Part shown: positions 1 through 5,857 of the stretch, in pieces
How positions within the stretch are numbered: the first letter of the stretch is position 1
How the letters are laid out: the number at the start of each line of letters is the position of its first letter
Notes under the pieces: model-generated
Database searches by the model: none
Told to the model about the DNA's origin: nothing
The model's input: the letters and a program-made list of their open reading frames with translations, nothing else
Origin: Bifidobacterium breve
GTDB lineage: Bacteria > Actinomycetota > Actinomycetes > S36-B12
DNA: 7,599 bases
Assembly: GCA_945885645.1 (NCBI GenBank)
Contig: CAMCYV010000070.1
Span: forward strand, 1-7,599
Direction of reading: 5' to 3'
Translations under genes and position numbers: made by a program

Positions 1-206
1 GACTCAACAAACTGGTCACCATCGAAAAAAGTTTTTTGTACCGCTTCCCAACCTGAGCTGCGGCCGACCAGTAAAACAATGACGACAACAAAGCCAAGCA
101 AACTCGCAATGCCAATGAGCACATCTCGGCGAGCCTTTTTACGCGAACGTTCCTGGCGCAGTGGGTCTATATAGACCGTGTCTGCGCCAGGAACGGGAGT
201 GTTCAC
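1..206 (-). CDS. Amino-acid ABC transporter permease, N-terminal fragment
   Basis: This is the first 68 codons of an inner-membrane permease; the gene continues beyond the left edge. Reading on the minus strand from GTG at 206, the protein opens with a short polar, basic segment (a cluster of Arg/Lys around residues 18-27). One hydrophobic membrane segment follows at about residues 29-45, then a Trp-Glu-Ala-Val-Gln region ending in Thr-Phe-Phe, as seen at the start of HisM/GlnP-type permeases. It lies 49 bases downstream of the family-3 binding-protein gene on the same strand, the usual order for a polar amino-acid importer. The GTG is the only start candidate I see near the expected N-terminus, and its ribosome binding site is poor. 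The assignment to the amino-acid class rests mainly on the neighbour. Confidence 0.75.
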   Translation of the reverse strand, partial: MNTPVPGADTVYIDPLRQERSRKKARRDVLIGIASLLGFVVVIVLLVGRSSGWEAVQKTFFDGDQFVE

Positions 207-217
207 GTATTAATCGA

Positions 218-230
218 GATTAAGTTAATC
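218..230. repeat. Short perfect inverted repeat between binding protein and permease genes
   Basis: Arms GATTAA and TTAATC flank a single central G. With a one-base centre it cannot form an RNA hairpin, so if it matters it would be as a protein binding site. It lies 12 bases upstream of the permease start. It may be chance in AT-rich sequence. Confidence 0.3.
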
Positions 231-255
231 GCAGTAGTTCGCGCGACTAGTTCGT

Positions 256-1161
256 TTATTCCGTGAAATACGGGGCAGTTGTTCCGGCCAACCAAGCATC
301 TTGGATCTCCTGCAGTTCGCCTGAGTCCCTCAATGTTGCGAGTGCCTTGTTGACACATGTAACGAGTGGGTTGCCCTTTTGGAAAAGCAAACCAAACTCT
401 TCGCCGCCAGCGGTTGCCGCAAATTGGCCGACAATCTTGCTGTTGTCAAACTCTGCAGCGGTTACGTAGTAGGCAGTGGGAAGGTCAACAACGATTCCAT
501 CGATCTGTCCGTTTTGCAATGCGCTCTTTGCGTCATTCGTGTCATTGAAAACATAAGGCTCAGTGGTTGGTTGGACGACTTCGGTCACGAAATCAAGGCT
601 GGTGGTACCCACCTGAGCGCCAAGTTTGGCATCCTTGAGTTCAGCAATCGTTGTTGCTCCAGCGATGGGCGAGTCGTTAAAGGCCACAACTGCTTGGTTC
701 ACGGTGTAGTAGCCGTCAGAGAAATCAACAACCTCAGAGCGTTCCGGGGTGATTGAGATTTGATTGATGTCAAAGTCAAAATTCTTGTCACCGGGTGCGT
801 AGGAAGAGTTAAAAGGCACAACTTCCCATTTAACATCTGTGGGCGCAAAACCCAACTGTGAAGCTACGGCGTAGGCAACAGCGGATTCAAAACCTTCACC
901 GTTTGTGGGATCGTCATCGACGAAGTAAGGGGGATACGCAGGTGTATCGGTACCAATTGTCAGCATTCCTGGACTGATGGTCGTGAGGTTCTCAAAAGCA
1001 CACTCATCGGTTGCGGCGCTTTCGGCGGCGCTTTCGGCCACTGAAGTTTCTGCGGTGGCAGTTTCAGCAGCAGTGTCATCACTTGAGGAACAAGCCGATA
1101 GCAATAGGCCTGCTACCGCTAGAGATGCAACGCTCGCTAAACGAATTGATTTTCTCTGCAT
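256..1161 (-). CDS. Amino-acid ABC transporter substrate-binding lipoprotein (SBP family 3)
   Basis: A 301-residue secreted lipoprotein that should capture a polar or charged amino acid outside the membrane and deliver it to the permease encoded just downstream. Residues 1-23 form a lipoprotein signal: basic start, hydrophobic core, then the lipobox Leu-Ser-Ala-Cys with the lipidated cysteine at 24. An Ala/Glu/Thr/Ser-rich linker runs to about residue 52. The binding fold follows, with family-3 hallmarks: GTDTPAYPPY near residue 70, a GFE motif that begins the first domain, DFDINQISITPERSEVVDFS near residue 130, and GTTSLDFV near residue 187. Length is typical of the family. The ATG has only a weak GGAT ribosome binding site. 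The ligand cannot be read from sequence; polar or cationic amino acids are plausible. ATPase genes are not visible and probably lie beyond the left edge. Confidence 0.9.
   Translation of the reverse strand: MQRKSIRLASVASLAVAGLLLSACSSSDDTAAETATAETSVAESAAESAATDECAFENLTTISPGMLTIGTDTPAYPPYFVDDDPTNGEGFESAVAYAVASQLGFAPTDVKWEVVPFNSSYAPGDKNFDFDINQISITPERSEVVDFSDGYYTVNQAVVAFNDSPIAGATTIAELKDAKLGAQVGTTSLDFVTEVVQPTTEPYVFNDTNDAKSALQNGQIDGIVVDLPTAYYVTAAEFDNSKIVGQFAATAGGEEFGLLFQKGNPLVTCVNKALATLRDSGELQEIQDAWLAGTTAPYFTE
1013..1036. repeat. Two exact 12-bp tandem copies inside the lipoprotein linker
   Basis: The unit gcggcgctttcg occurs twice back to back and encodes the repeated Ala-Glu-Ser-Ala of the linker just after the lipidated cysteine. 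The 12-base length keeps the reading frame, so copy-number change would only lengthen or shorten the tether. Confidence 0.7.
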
Positions 1162-1264
1162 TTATTTTCAATCCAATCACAAATAGTTAGTTATATTGAA
1201 ATGTCGCGCTGGTTTGCGCTGACAAAGTCTCTCACTTGTTTGACCGGTGCTATGCCTAGCCCCT

Positions 1265-1540
1265 CTATTCGCCACCCTTGGGGAGAGACTTGTGTATTTT
1301 TTCGCAATCTGGACAAATGGGGAACTGGGAAGGATCCCGATTAGGGATCCATTTCTTGCCACACAATGCCTTGACCGCCGAGCCTGTGACAGCACTTTCA
1401 ACGATCTTGTTCTTCTCAACATAGTGAGCGAACTTCTCATGATCACCATCGTCAAAATTCGAGGTTCGTTCTTCGGTGAGGACGCTGCCAAGCTCTTCTA
1501 GCTCGGGTGTTGCAAGTGGGGCTGAAAGTGGGGTGCTCAT
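1265..1540 (-). CDS. DUF3039 family protein, small zinc-ribbon-like
   Basis: A 91-residue cytoplasmic protein of the actinobacterial DUF3039 family; no function is established that I can name. Conserved family features are visible: DDGDHEKFAHYV at residues 30-41, AVTGSAVKALCGKKW around residues 50-64, and FPICPDCEKIH at 73-83. Cys60, the Cys76/Cys79 pair and nearby His residues could bind zinc, which is inferred from spacing. The N-terminal 25 residues are variable and acidic. It starts at the ATG at 1540, six bases after a TAGACT box, so the transcript is probably leaderless. It is divergent from the thioredoxin gene with 83 bases between starts, and the thioredoxin operator sits in that gap. 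It may share redox regulation, but the palindrome lies about 70 bases from this start. Confidence 0.85.
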   Translation of the reverse strand: MSTPLSAPLATPELEELGSVLTEERTSNFDDGDHEKFAHYVEKNKIVESAVTGSAVKALCGKKWIPNRDPSQFPICPDCEKIHKSLPKGGE

Positions 1541-1546
1541 GGCATC

Positions 1547-1552
1547 AGTCTA
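1547..1552 (-). promoter_or_regulatory. Putative -10 box (TAGACT) of DUF3039 gene, leaderless type
   Basis: Read on the minus strand, TAGACT is followed by six bases and then the ATG at 1540. This matches the TANNNT plus 6-7 base arrangement of actinobacterial leaderless promoters. The same hexamer with the same spacing occurs before argF (2545) and with seven bases before the AhpD-like gene (5887). No good -35 box is seen. Confidence 0.5.
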
Positions 1553-1588
1553 CTTTCTTGGCCTTCTATTCAACCGGATACGCAAGAT

Positions 1589-1617
1589 TTGCGTTTTCTG
1601 GCTATACCCCCTAGGGT
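1589..1617 (+). promoter_or_regulatory. Putative trxA promoter (TTGCGT-N17-TAGGGT)
   Basis: A weak -35 box TTGCGT (1589-1594) is separated by 17 bases from TAGGGT (1612-1617). That -10 box is six bases from the ATG at 1624, so transcription would begin at or next to the start codon. The -10 box is wholly inside the 1602-1621 palindrome, so a bound repressor would block the polymerase. Confidence 0.45.
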
Positions 1618-1621
1618 ATAG
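1602..1621. promoter_or_regulatory. Candidate CsoR/CstR-family operator upstream of trxA
   Basis: A perfect inverted repeat with eight-base arms, CTATACCC and GGGTATAG, around the spacer CCTA. The inner half-sites ATACCC-N4-GGGTAT are identical to those of the 5858-5873 site beside the CsoR-family gene. G/C-tract palindromes flanked by ATA/TAT are typical of operators bound by this regulator family. It ends two bases before the trxA start codon. Confidence 0.7.
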
Positions 1622-1623
1622 GT

Positions 1624-2013
1624 ATGGCTACCGTTGATCTAACAGAATCCAGTTTCTCCGAAACCATCAAAGGGAGTCCGATCGTCTTCGTTGACTTTTG
1701 GGCTGCATGGTGTGGACCTTGTCGCAATTTTGCACCCGTATACGAGAAAGCGTCAGAGTCCCATCCCGACATTGTTTTCGCCAAGGTGGACACCGAGGCT
1801 GAGCGGGGTCTTTCGGGGAGTTTTGACATCTCGTCTATTCCGACCCTCCTGGCGATCCGCGATGGTGTTGTCCTTTACTCGCAGGCCGGTGCACTCCCCC
1901 AAGAAGGACTGGACAACTTAATCGCAGCTATTCGCGACGTAGACATGGAAGCGGTTCGGCTGGAAATTGCGAAAGCAAATGAATCAAAGAGTCAGGACCT
2001 AAGAGCGGAGTAG
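1624..2013 (+). CDS. trxA: Thioredoxin with C-terminal extension
   Basis: A 129-residue thioredoxin that should reduce disulfides on cytoplasmic proteins, drawing electrons from a thioredoxin reductase not present in this window. The active site WCGPC occupies residues 29-33, inside VDFWAAWCGPCRNFAP. The cis-proline is Pro73 in SSIPTLLAI, and GALP near residue 91 precedes the last helix. Past the usual end (about residue 108) there is a charged helical tail beginning DVDMEAVR. A tail like this and the 'FAPVYEKASESHPDIVFAKVDTEAE' type of middle segment are seen in a widespread actinobacterial thioredoxin paralogue rather than the housekeeping one next to trxB; this is from memory of the family. 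The start lies directly after a CsoR-type palindrome, suggesting derepression under thiol or sulfur stress. There is no clear separate ribosome binding site. Confidence 0.92.
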   Translation: MATVDLTESSFSETIKGSPIVFVDFWAAWCGPCRNFAPVYEKASESHPDIVFAKVDTEAERGLSGSFDISSIPTLLAIRDGVVLYSQAGALPQEGLDNLIAAIRDVDMEAVRLEIAKANESKSQDLRAE

Positions 2014-2081
2014 AGGACCAAAGTCCCGCCTAAAGCAGTCTCGAACACGCCCTAAAATAGTGAAAACGCCATGTCGAAGCT

Positions 2082-2095
2082 TAGTGTGAACACTA
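2082..2095. promoter_or_regulatory. Palindrome overlapping the whiB promoter
   Basis: Arms TAGTGT and ACACTA flank a two-base GA centre, giving a perfect 14-base inverted repeat. Its last two bases enter the likely -10 box. I do not recognise the cognate regulator; it differs from the ATACCC/GGGTAT sites and from LexA, Rex and full NrdR boxes. Confidence 0.45.
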
Positions 2096-2099
2096 TATT
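2094..2099 (+). promoter_or_regulatory. Putative -10 box (TATATT) of whiB gene
   Basis: TATATT is a good -10 hexamer 39 bases before the ATG at 2139. The -35 region 17 bases upstream (ATGTCG) is poor, as expected for a promoter needing an activator. The mRNA leader would include the purine-rich AGAGGGG at 2121-2127 as ribosome binding site, 11 bases from the ATG. Confidence 0.45.
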
Positions 2100-2138
2100 G
2101 AATTAAACAACAAGGACCTGAGAGGGGATTGAACACAC

Positions 2139-2534
2139 ATGCCACAACAACCGCTCGCACAGGTACCGTTGGATTCCAAGTGGCACTGGCAGGAACTTGG
2201 CCACTGCCGCAATGCGGACCCGCTGCTGTTCTTTCACCCACAAAATGAACGCGGCTCCTCCCGCTCCCGCCGAGATCAGTCAGCGAAACGAGTGTGCGCC
2301 TTGTGCACAGTCCGGTTGGAATGTGCCGACTATGCAATCCGGGCCCGTGAACCATTTGGCGTGTGGGGCGGTTTAAGTGAAGATGACCGCGAAGCCATTC
2401 ATCGGAAAATTGAGCAGCCAAGGGGATCCCATCTCACGAATGTGCGGGGAAGCGGTATCGCTGCGGCAAAAGAATTGGTCAATGAGGCGATCTCTGAAGA
2501 AGCATTGGGGATCTCCCATTTCTCGGGGAGTTAA
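2139..2534 (+). CDS. whiB3: WhiB-like [4Fe-4S] redox regulator, WhiB3/WhiD type
   Basis: A 131-residue iron-sulfur transcription factor of the actinobacterial Wbl family. The four cluster ligands are Cys23, Cys53, Cys56 and Cys62, in a C-x29-CxxC-x5-C pattern matching the positions I recall for mycobacterial WhiB3. The turn GVWGGLSEDDR is at residues 74-84, followed by basic residues. Two segments, FFHPQNERG (31-39) and AREPFGVWGGL (69-79), are characteristic of WhiB3/WhiD rather than WhiB1, 2, 4 or 7. WhiB3 in mycobacteria senses NO, O2 and redox state and partners with the principal sigma factor; transfer of that role here is inference. About 40 residues after the core form an unusual tail, longer than the roughly 102-residue mycobacterial protein. 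The carbamoyltransferase gene follows after 22 bases but has its own promoter-like box. Confidence 0.9.
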   Translation: MPQQPLAQVPLDSKWHWQELGHCRNADPLLFFHPQNERGSSRSRRDQSAKRVCALCTVRLECADYAIRAREPFGVWGGLSEDDREAIHRKIEQPRGSHLTNVRGSGIAAAKELVNEAISEEALGISHFSGS

Positions 2535-2544
2535 GTCAGACTCC

Positions 2545-2550
2545 TAGACT
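2545..2550 (+). promoter_or_regulatory. Putative leaderless -10 box (TAGACT) of ornithine carbamoyltransferase gene
   Basis: TAGACT lies six bases before the ATG at 2557, in the 22-base gap after whiB. There is no useful ribosome binding site in this gap, which supports leaderless initiation, although read-through from whiB is also possible. No clear -35 box is seen. Confidence 0.5.
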
Positions 2551-2556
2551 TGGTGA

Positions 2557-3585
2557 ATGAATGCAGATCTCACGGCTGATCACGTCCGTTCACTCGGCCT
2601 TACCGGGCGGGACTTTTTACGTGAACTTGATTTCACCGCCGTTGAACTGAATTCATTGCTTGATTTGGCAGCCCGCCTGAAGCAGTTGCGCAAGCAGGGC
2701 AGTGAACCCGCATTACTGCAGCGCAAGAACTTGGCTGCGATCTTTGAAAAGACGTCAACTCGCACCCGCATCTCATTTAGTGTCGCTATGGCTGATCAAG
2801 GGGGGAACACCACCTTCCTTGACGGAGCATCAAGCCAAATAGGTCACAAGGAATCCCCCGCTGACACGGCTCGCGTCTTGAGTCGTATTTTTGATGCAAT
2901 TGAATTTCGGGGTAGCGAGCAGGCCGTAGTTGAAGAACTCGCCCAGCACTCATCAGTGCCGGTCTACAACGGATTAACCGATCAATGGCACCCCACCCAA
3001 ATGCTTGCTGACTTTCTCACGATGCGCGAGCACCAGAGCAATCCCCAGGAAAGACTGTCCTACTGCTACCTCGGTGATGCGCGAAACAATATGGGAAATT
3101 CACTGTTGATCATGGGTGCAATCATGGGTGCTGATACCAGGATTGTGGCTCCCAAAGTGCTGTGGCCGGATCACAGCGTGATCGATCAAGCAAACGCACT
3201 AGCGCAAGCGAGTGGCGCCAAAATAACCCTGACCGAAGACATCACTGAAGGTGTTTCAGGCGCAGAGTTTGTACACACCGACGTGTGGGTATCCATGGGT
3301 GAAGCCAAAGACGTGTGGCAGGAGCGCATTGAATTACTCAAGCCCTATCAAGTAAATCAAGAGGTGCTTGACCTAGCCGCAAGCAACGCCAAAGCGATGC
3401 ATTGCCTTCCGGCTTACCATGACACCAAGACGGTGATTGGCGCGCAAATTGCCCAAGAGTTTAACCTCCACGGTGGAATCGAAATCACGCATGAGGTTTT
3501 CGAATCCCCCGCGAACATCGCATTCGATCAAGCAGAGAACCGCATGCACACGATCAAATCAATCCTCGTTGCAACCCTTGCCTGA
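2557..3585 (+). CDS. argF: Ornithine carbamoyltransferase (E. coli ArgF/ArcB-type)
   Basis: A 342-residue cytoplasmic enzyme that transfers the carbamoyl group of carbamoyl phosphate to ornithine, giving citrulline in arginine synthesis, or runs in reverse in the arginine deiminase pathway. Carbamoyl-phosphate residues are in STRTR (67-71) and HPTQ (145-148). Ornithine-binding parts include the VSMGE loop (245-249) and HCLP (282-285). NGLTDQWHPTQMLADFLTM and SSQIGHKES make it closest to the long enterobacterial ArgF/ArgI and catabolic ArcB proteins, not the shorter (about 310-residue) ArgF of most actinobacterial arg operons. No other arginine genes are visible. Downstream it converges on pckG. 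Whether it is anabolic or catabolic cannot be decided here. An in-family start at ATG 2557 leaves a 14-residue leader before the conserved Leu-Thr-Gly-Arg-Asp-Phe. Confidence 0.93.
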   Translation: MNADLTADHVRSLGLTGRDFLRELDFTAVELNSLLDLAARLKQLRKQGSEPALLQRKNLAAIFEKTSTRTRISFSVAMADQGGNTTFLDGASSQIGHKESPADTARVLSRIFDAIEFRGSEQAVVEELAQHSSVPVYNGLTDQWHPTQMLADFLTMREHQSNPQERLSYCYLGDARNNMGNSLLIMGAIMGADTRIVAPKVLWPDHSVIDQANALAQASGAKITLTEDITEGVSGAEFVHTDVWVSMGEAKDVWQERIELLKPYQVNQEVLDLAASNAKAMHCLPAYHDTKTVIGAQIAQEFNLHGGIEITHEVFESPANIAFDQAENRMHTIKSILVATLA

Positions 3586-3589
3586 TTAG

Positions 3590-5419
3590 TTAGGCGCTCT
3601 TCAACCGATCGCGCAACCCTTGGAGTTGGTTGCTGAGTTCGGCAGGAACTCGATCACCGAACTCTGCGTAATACTCCTGGGTTAAATCGGTTTCAGCCAA
3701 CCACGACTCAGTATTGACAGCAAAGAGCTCAGCGAGCTTTTCCTCTGACAGGTCAAGGCCGACTGTGTTCAATGCGCCCGCTGCTGGAATCCGACCAATG
3801 GGAGTGTCAACCGCTTCGGCCTTGCCACTGAGTCGATCAACGATCCACTCGAGCACCCGGGCGTTTTCGCCGAAACCAGGCCAGATGAATTTGCCATCGG
3901 CGTCCTTGCGGAACCAGTTCACGGAGTAGATACGTGGCAGTTTGTCTGCGCTGGTGAAACCACCAATCTTGAGCCAGTGACCCCAGTAGTCTGCCATGTT
4001 GTATCCGCAGAATGGCAGCATGGCAAAAGGATCCCGACGCAATGCGCCAACGGTTCCTTCAGCAGCGGCAGTCTGCTCGCTGGACACGGATGAGCCAACA
4101 AAGACGCCGTGGGCCCAGTCAAATGCTTCAGAGACCAATGGAACGTTGGTTGCGCGGCGACCACCGAAGAGGATTGCATCAATTGGGACACCCGTTGGGT
4201 CTTCCCAGTTAGGGGCAATTGATGGGCACTGGCCTGCAGGAACCGTGAAGCGCGCATTTGGGTGGCTTGATGGTTCGGCTGAGGCAGGTGTCCAATCATT
4301 GCCTTTCCAGTCGATGAGGTGATCGGGAACTTCATCGGTGAAGCCTTCCCACCAGATGTCTCCGTCATCCGTCAACGCAACGTTGGTGAAAATCGAGTTA
4401 CCGACAAGTGAGCGAACAGCGTTTGCGTTCGTGCTCATACCCGTGCCGGGTGCAACACCAAAGAATCCGGCTTCCGGGTTGATTGCGTAGAGACGACCAT
4501 CTTCGCCAAATCGCATCCAGGCGATGTCATCTCCGATTGTTTCCACTTTCCAACCCGGAATTGTCGGCTCCAGCATTGCAAGGTTGGTTTTTCCGCAGGC
4601 AGATGGGAAAGCAGCCGTAATGTATTTAACGTCATTCGCTGGTGATGTCAGTTTCAAGACCAACATGTGCTCAGCCATCCAGCCTTCGTCACGAGCCATT
4701 GCTGAAGCAATACGTAATGCGAAGCACTTCTTGCCGAGCAATGCGTTGCCGCCGTAACCGGAGCCGTAGGACCAAATCTCACGGGTCTCAGGGAAATGAA
4801 CGATGTACTTGGTGTCATTGCACGGCCAAGCAACGTCAGGAATTGAATTGCCTGCTGCATCAACTAGTGGGTAACCGACCGAGTGCACGGCGGGAACGAA
4901 TTCGCCGAACTCGCCAATTTCATCAAGTGCGGCCCGACCCATGCGTGTCATGAGCTTCATGTTCACAACAACGTAGGGTGAGTCGGTAATTTCGACGCCC
5001 AGTTGGGCAATTCGTGAGCCGAGTGGTCCCATCGAAAATGGAATGACATACATGGTGCGACCGCGCATTGCACCCTTCATTAGGCCATTCAAGGTTGAAC
5101 GCATCTCGGTCGGTTCCATCCAGTTGTTGGTGGGACCTGCATCGATTTCGCGTTGGGAACATATATATGTGCTGCTTTCAACACGAGCCACGTCACTTGG
5201 GTTTGAACGGGCGAGGAATGAGTTGGGACGAAGATCTTTGTTGAGTCTGATCATGGTTCCCGAATCAACCATTTGGTTGGTCAAACGCGTCCACTCGGCT
5301 TCAGAGCCGTCACTCCATTCAATGGCGTCCGGCTCCAACAAGGTGGCCATCTCGTCAACCCACTCGAGGAGTTGTTTATTTTGAGTTGGTGCTGAAGCAA
5401 AGTCGAGACGAGCGGCCAT
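3590..5419 (-). CDS. pckG: Phosphoenolpyruvate carboxykinase, GTP-dependent
   Basis: A 609-residue cytoplasmic enzyme converting oxaloacetate and GTP to phosphoenolpyruvate, GDP and CO2, the entry step of gluconeogenesis. The length is typical of the GTP-type family found in actinobacteria and animals. The nucleotide P-loop is FPSACGKTN (271-279), with the metal-binding GDDIAW at 296-301. Other family signatures are YGGNALLGKKC (222-232), FGGRRATNVPLV near residue 415, and a C-terminal RKDADGKFIWPGFGENARVLEWI block near residue 510. The start at 5419 is fixed by a strong ribosome binding site seven bases away. The stop is only four bases from the end of the convergent carbamoyltransferase gene. 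A CRP/GlxR-like site about 100 bases upstream suggests carbon-source control. Nothing appears truncated or frameshifted. Confidence 0.97.
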   Translation of the reverse strand: MAARLDFASAPTQNKQLLEWVDEMATLLEPDAIEWSDGSEAEWTRLTNQMVDSGTMIRLNKDLRPNSFLARSNPSDVARVESSTYICSQREIDAGPTNNWMEPTEMRSTLNGLMKGAMRGRTMYVIPFSMGPLGSRIAQLGVEITDSPYVVVNMKLMTRMGRAALDEIGEFGEFVPAVHSVGYPLVDAAGNSIPDVAWPCNDTKYIVHFPETREIWSYGSGYGGNALLGKKCFALRIASAMARDEGWMAEHMLVLKLTSPANDVKYITAAFPSACGKTNLAMLEPTIPGWKVETIGDDIAWMRFGEDGRLYAINPEAGFFGVAPGTGMSTNANAVRSLVGNSIFTNVALTDDGDIWWEGFTDEVPDHLIDWKGNDWTPASAEPSSHPNARFTVPAGQCPSIAPNWEDPTGVPIDAILFGGRRATNVPLVSEAFDWAHGVFVGSSVSSEQTAAAEGTVGALRRDPFAMLPFCGYNMADYWGHWLKIGGFTSADKLPRIYSVNWFRKDADGKFIWPGFGENARVLEWIVDRLSGKAEAVDTPIGRIPAAGALNTVGLDLSEEKLAELFAVNTESWLAETDLTQEYYAEFGDRVPAELSNQLQGLRDRLKSA

Positions 5420-5426
5420 GGGATCA

Positions 5427-5433
5427 CTTCCTT
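5427..5433 (-). promoter_or_regulatory. Strong ribosome binding site of pckG
   Basis: On the minus strand this reads AAGGAAG with seven bases to the ATG at 5419. It confirms the start, and contrasts with the neighbouring genes that lack a ribosome binding site and seem leaderless. Confidence 0.8.
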
Positions 5434-5522
5434 GCGATGGTGGGCGAGCAGATTTTTTCGTTGTCTAAGGATGCACCTTCATGGCCAATTTCGCCACCGA
5501 ACCGAGGGTGATCTACCGCACG

Positions 5523-5538
5523 TGTGACTAAGGGCACA
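5523..5538. promoter_or_regulatory. CRP/GlxR-like site upstream of pckG
   Basis: TGTGA-N6-GCACA matches the TGTGA-N6-TCACA consensus of CRP-family regulators at nine of ten positions. It is embedded in a CGTGTG/CACACG inverted repeat (5521-5540). It lies about 110 bases upstream of the pckG start, in an otherwise featureless 150-base gap that also holds a TAGACA box (minus strand, 5462-5467) as a possible -10. Cyclic-AMP-linked control of PEP carboxykinase is known in corynebacteria (GlxR), so the context fits. Confidence 0.45.
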
Positions 5539-5571
5539 CGAGGAAGGGTTCCCCCTATGACCTAAAGGCCA

Positions 5572-5832
5572 TTAGGCCAATGAGAGGAACAACTTTTCGA
5601 GCTGCTCCCGGGTCATCGGGGCAGCATCGCCTTTCTCAAAACACTCCTGCATCCCGGCCGCGACGACTTTAAATCCGGCTCGATCCAGCGCTTTGGACAC
5701 TGCCGCTAGCTGGGTAACTACCTCGGTACAACCCCGACCGGTCTCAATCATGTTGATCACGCCATCGAGTTGACCCCGAGCACGCTTGAGCCGGGTGAGC
5801 ACCTCGGTGTTGATCTCTGGTTCAAGGTTCAT
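5572..5832 (-). CDS. CsoR/CstR-family (DUF156) transcriptional repressor, probable thiol sensor
   Basis: An 86-residue all-helical DNA-binding repressor of the CsoR/RcnR/FrmR/CstR family. The family core is visible: LTRLKRARGQLDGVINMIE (12-30), with the conserved Arg-Gly-Gln at 19-21, then GRGCTEVVTQLAAVSKAL (32-49). The conserved cysteines are Cys35 and Cys64, 29 residues apart, as in both CsoR and CstR. The histidine that completes the Cu(I) site of CsoR (four residues before the second cysteine) is Gly60 here. That points away from copper sensing and towards CstR-like disulfide or polysulfide chemistry, by inference. The phrase ALDRAGF also recalls relatives linked to sulfur genes. It starts at ATG 5832 with TAGTCT six bases upstream. 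It is divergent from the AhpD-like gene across a palindrome that it probably binds, implying autoregulation. Confidence 0.88.
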   Translation of the reverse strand: MNLEPEINTEVLTRLKRARGQLDGVINMIETGRGCTEVVTQLAAVSKALDRAGFKVVAAGMQECFEKGDAAPMTREQLEKLFLSLA

Positions 5833-5838
5833 AGGGAA

Positions 5839-5844
5839 AGACTA
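5839..5844 (-). promoter_or_regulatory. Putative leaderless -10 box (TAGTCT) of CsoR-family gene
   Basis: On the minus strand TAGTCT is followed by six bases and the ATG at 5832. If transcription starts at the ATG, the palindrome centre lies at about -34, over the -35 region. Confidence 0.45.
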
Positions 5845-5857
5845 CCCTCTGTGCTAC

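Noticed and set aside
379..756. A 125-codon open frame on the plus strand inside the binding-protein gene
   Set aside because: It is antisense to a clear family-3 binding protein, has no recognisable domain and no promoter; a shadow frame.
1213..1225. TTGTCA as a -35 box for the binding-protein gene (minus strand, 1220-1225)
   Set aside because: The best -10 candidate (TATAAC, 1190-1195) is 24 bases away, too far for a standard promoter; no confident promoter called in 1162-1264.
2015..2026. GGAC-CAAA-GTCC hairpin just after trxA as a terminator
   Set aside because: The stem is only four pairs and no T tract follows.
2041..2046. TCGAAC as an SOS (LexA) box upstream of whiB
   Set aside because: Only one half-site is present; the matching GTTCGA at the right spacing is absent.
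1999..2421. A 140-codon minus-strand frame across the whiB gene
   Set aside because: It is antisense to a WhiB protein with all four cysteines and overlaps the trxA end; no domain is visible.
3919..4368. A 149-codon open frame on the minus strand within pckG
   Set aside because: It is an alternate frame of the strongly conserved PEP carboxykinase on the same strand, with low-complexity composition.
5561..5576. CCTAA/TTAGG inverted repeat at the end of the csoR-like gene as a terminator
   Set aside because: Five-base AT-rich arms overlapping the stop codon, with no T tract in either direction.
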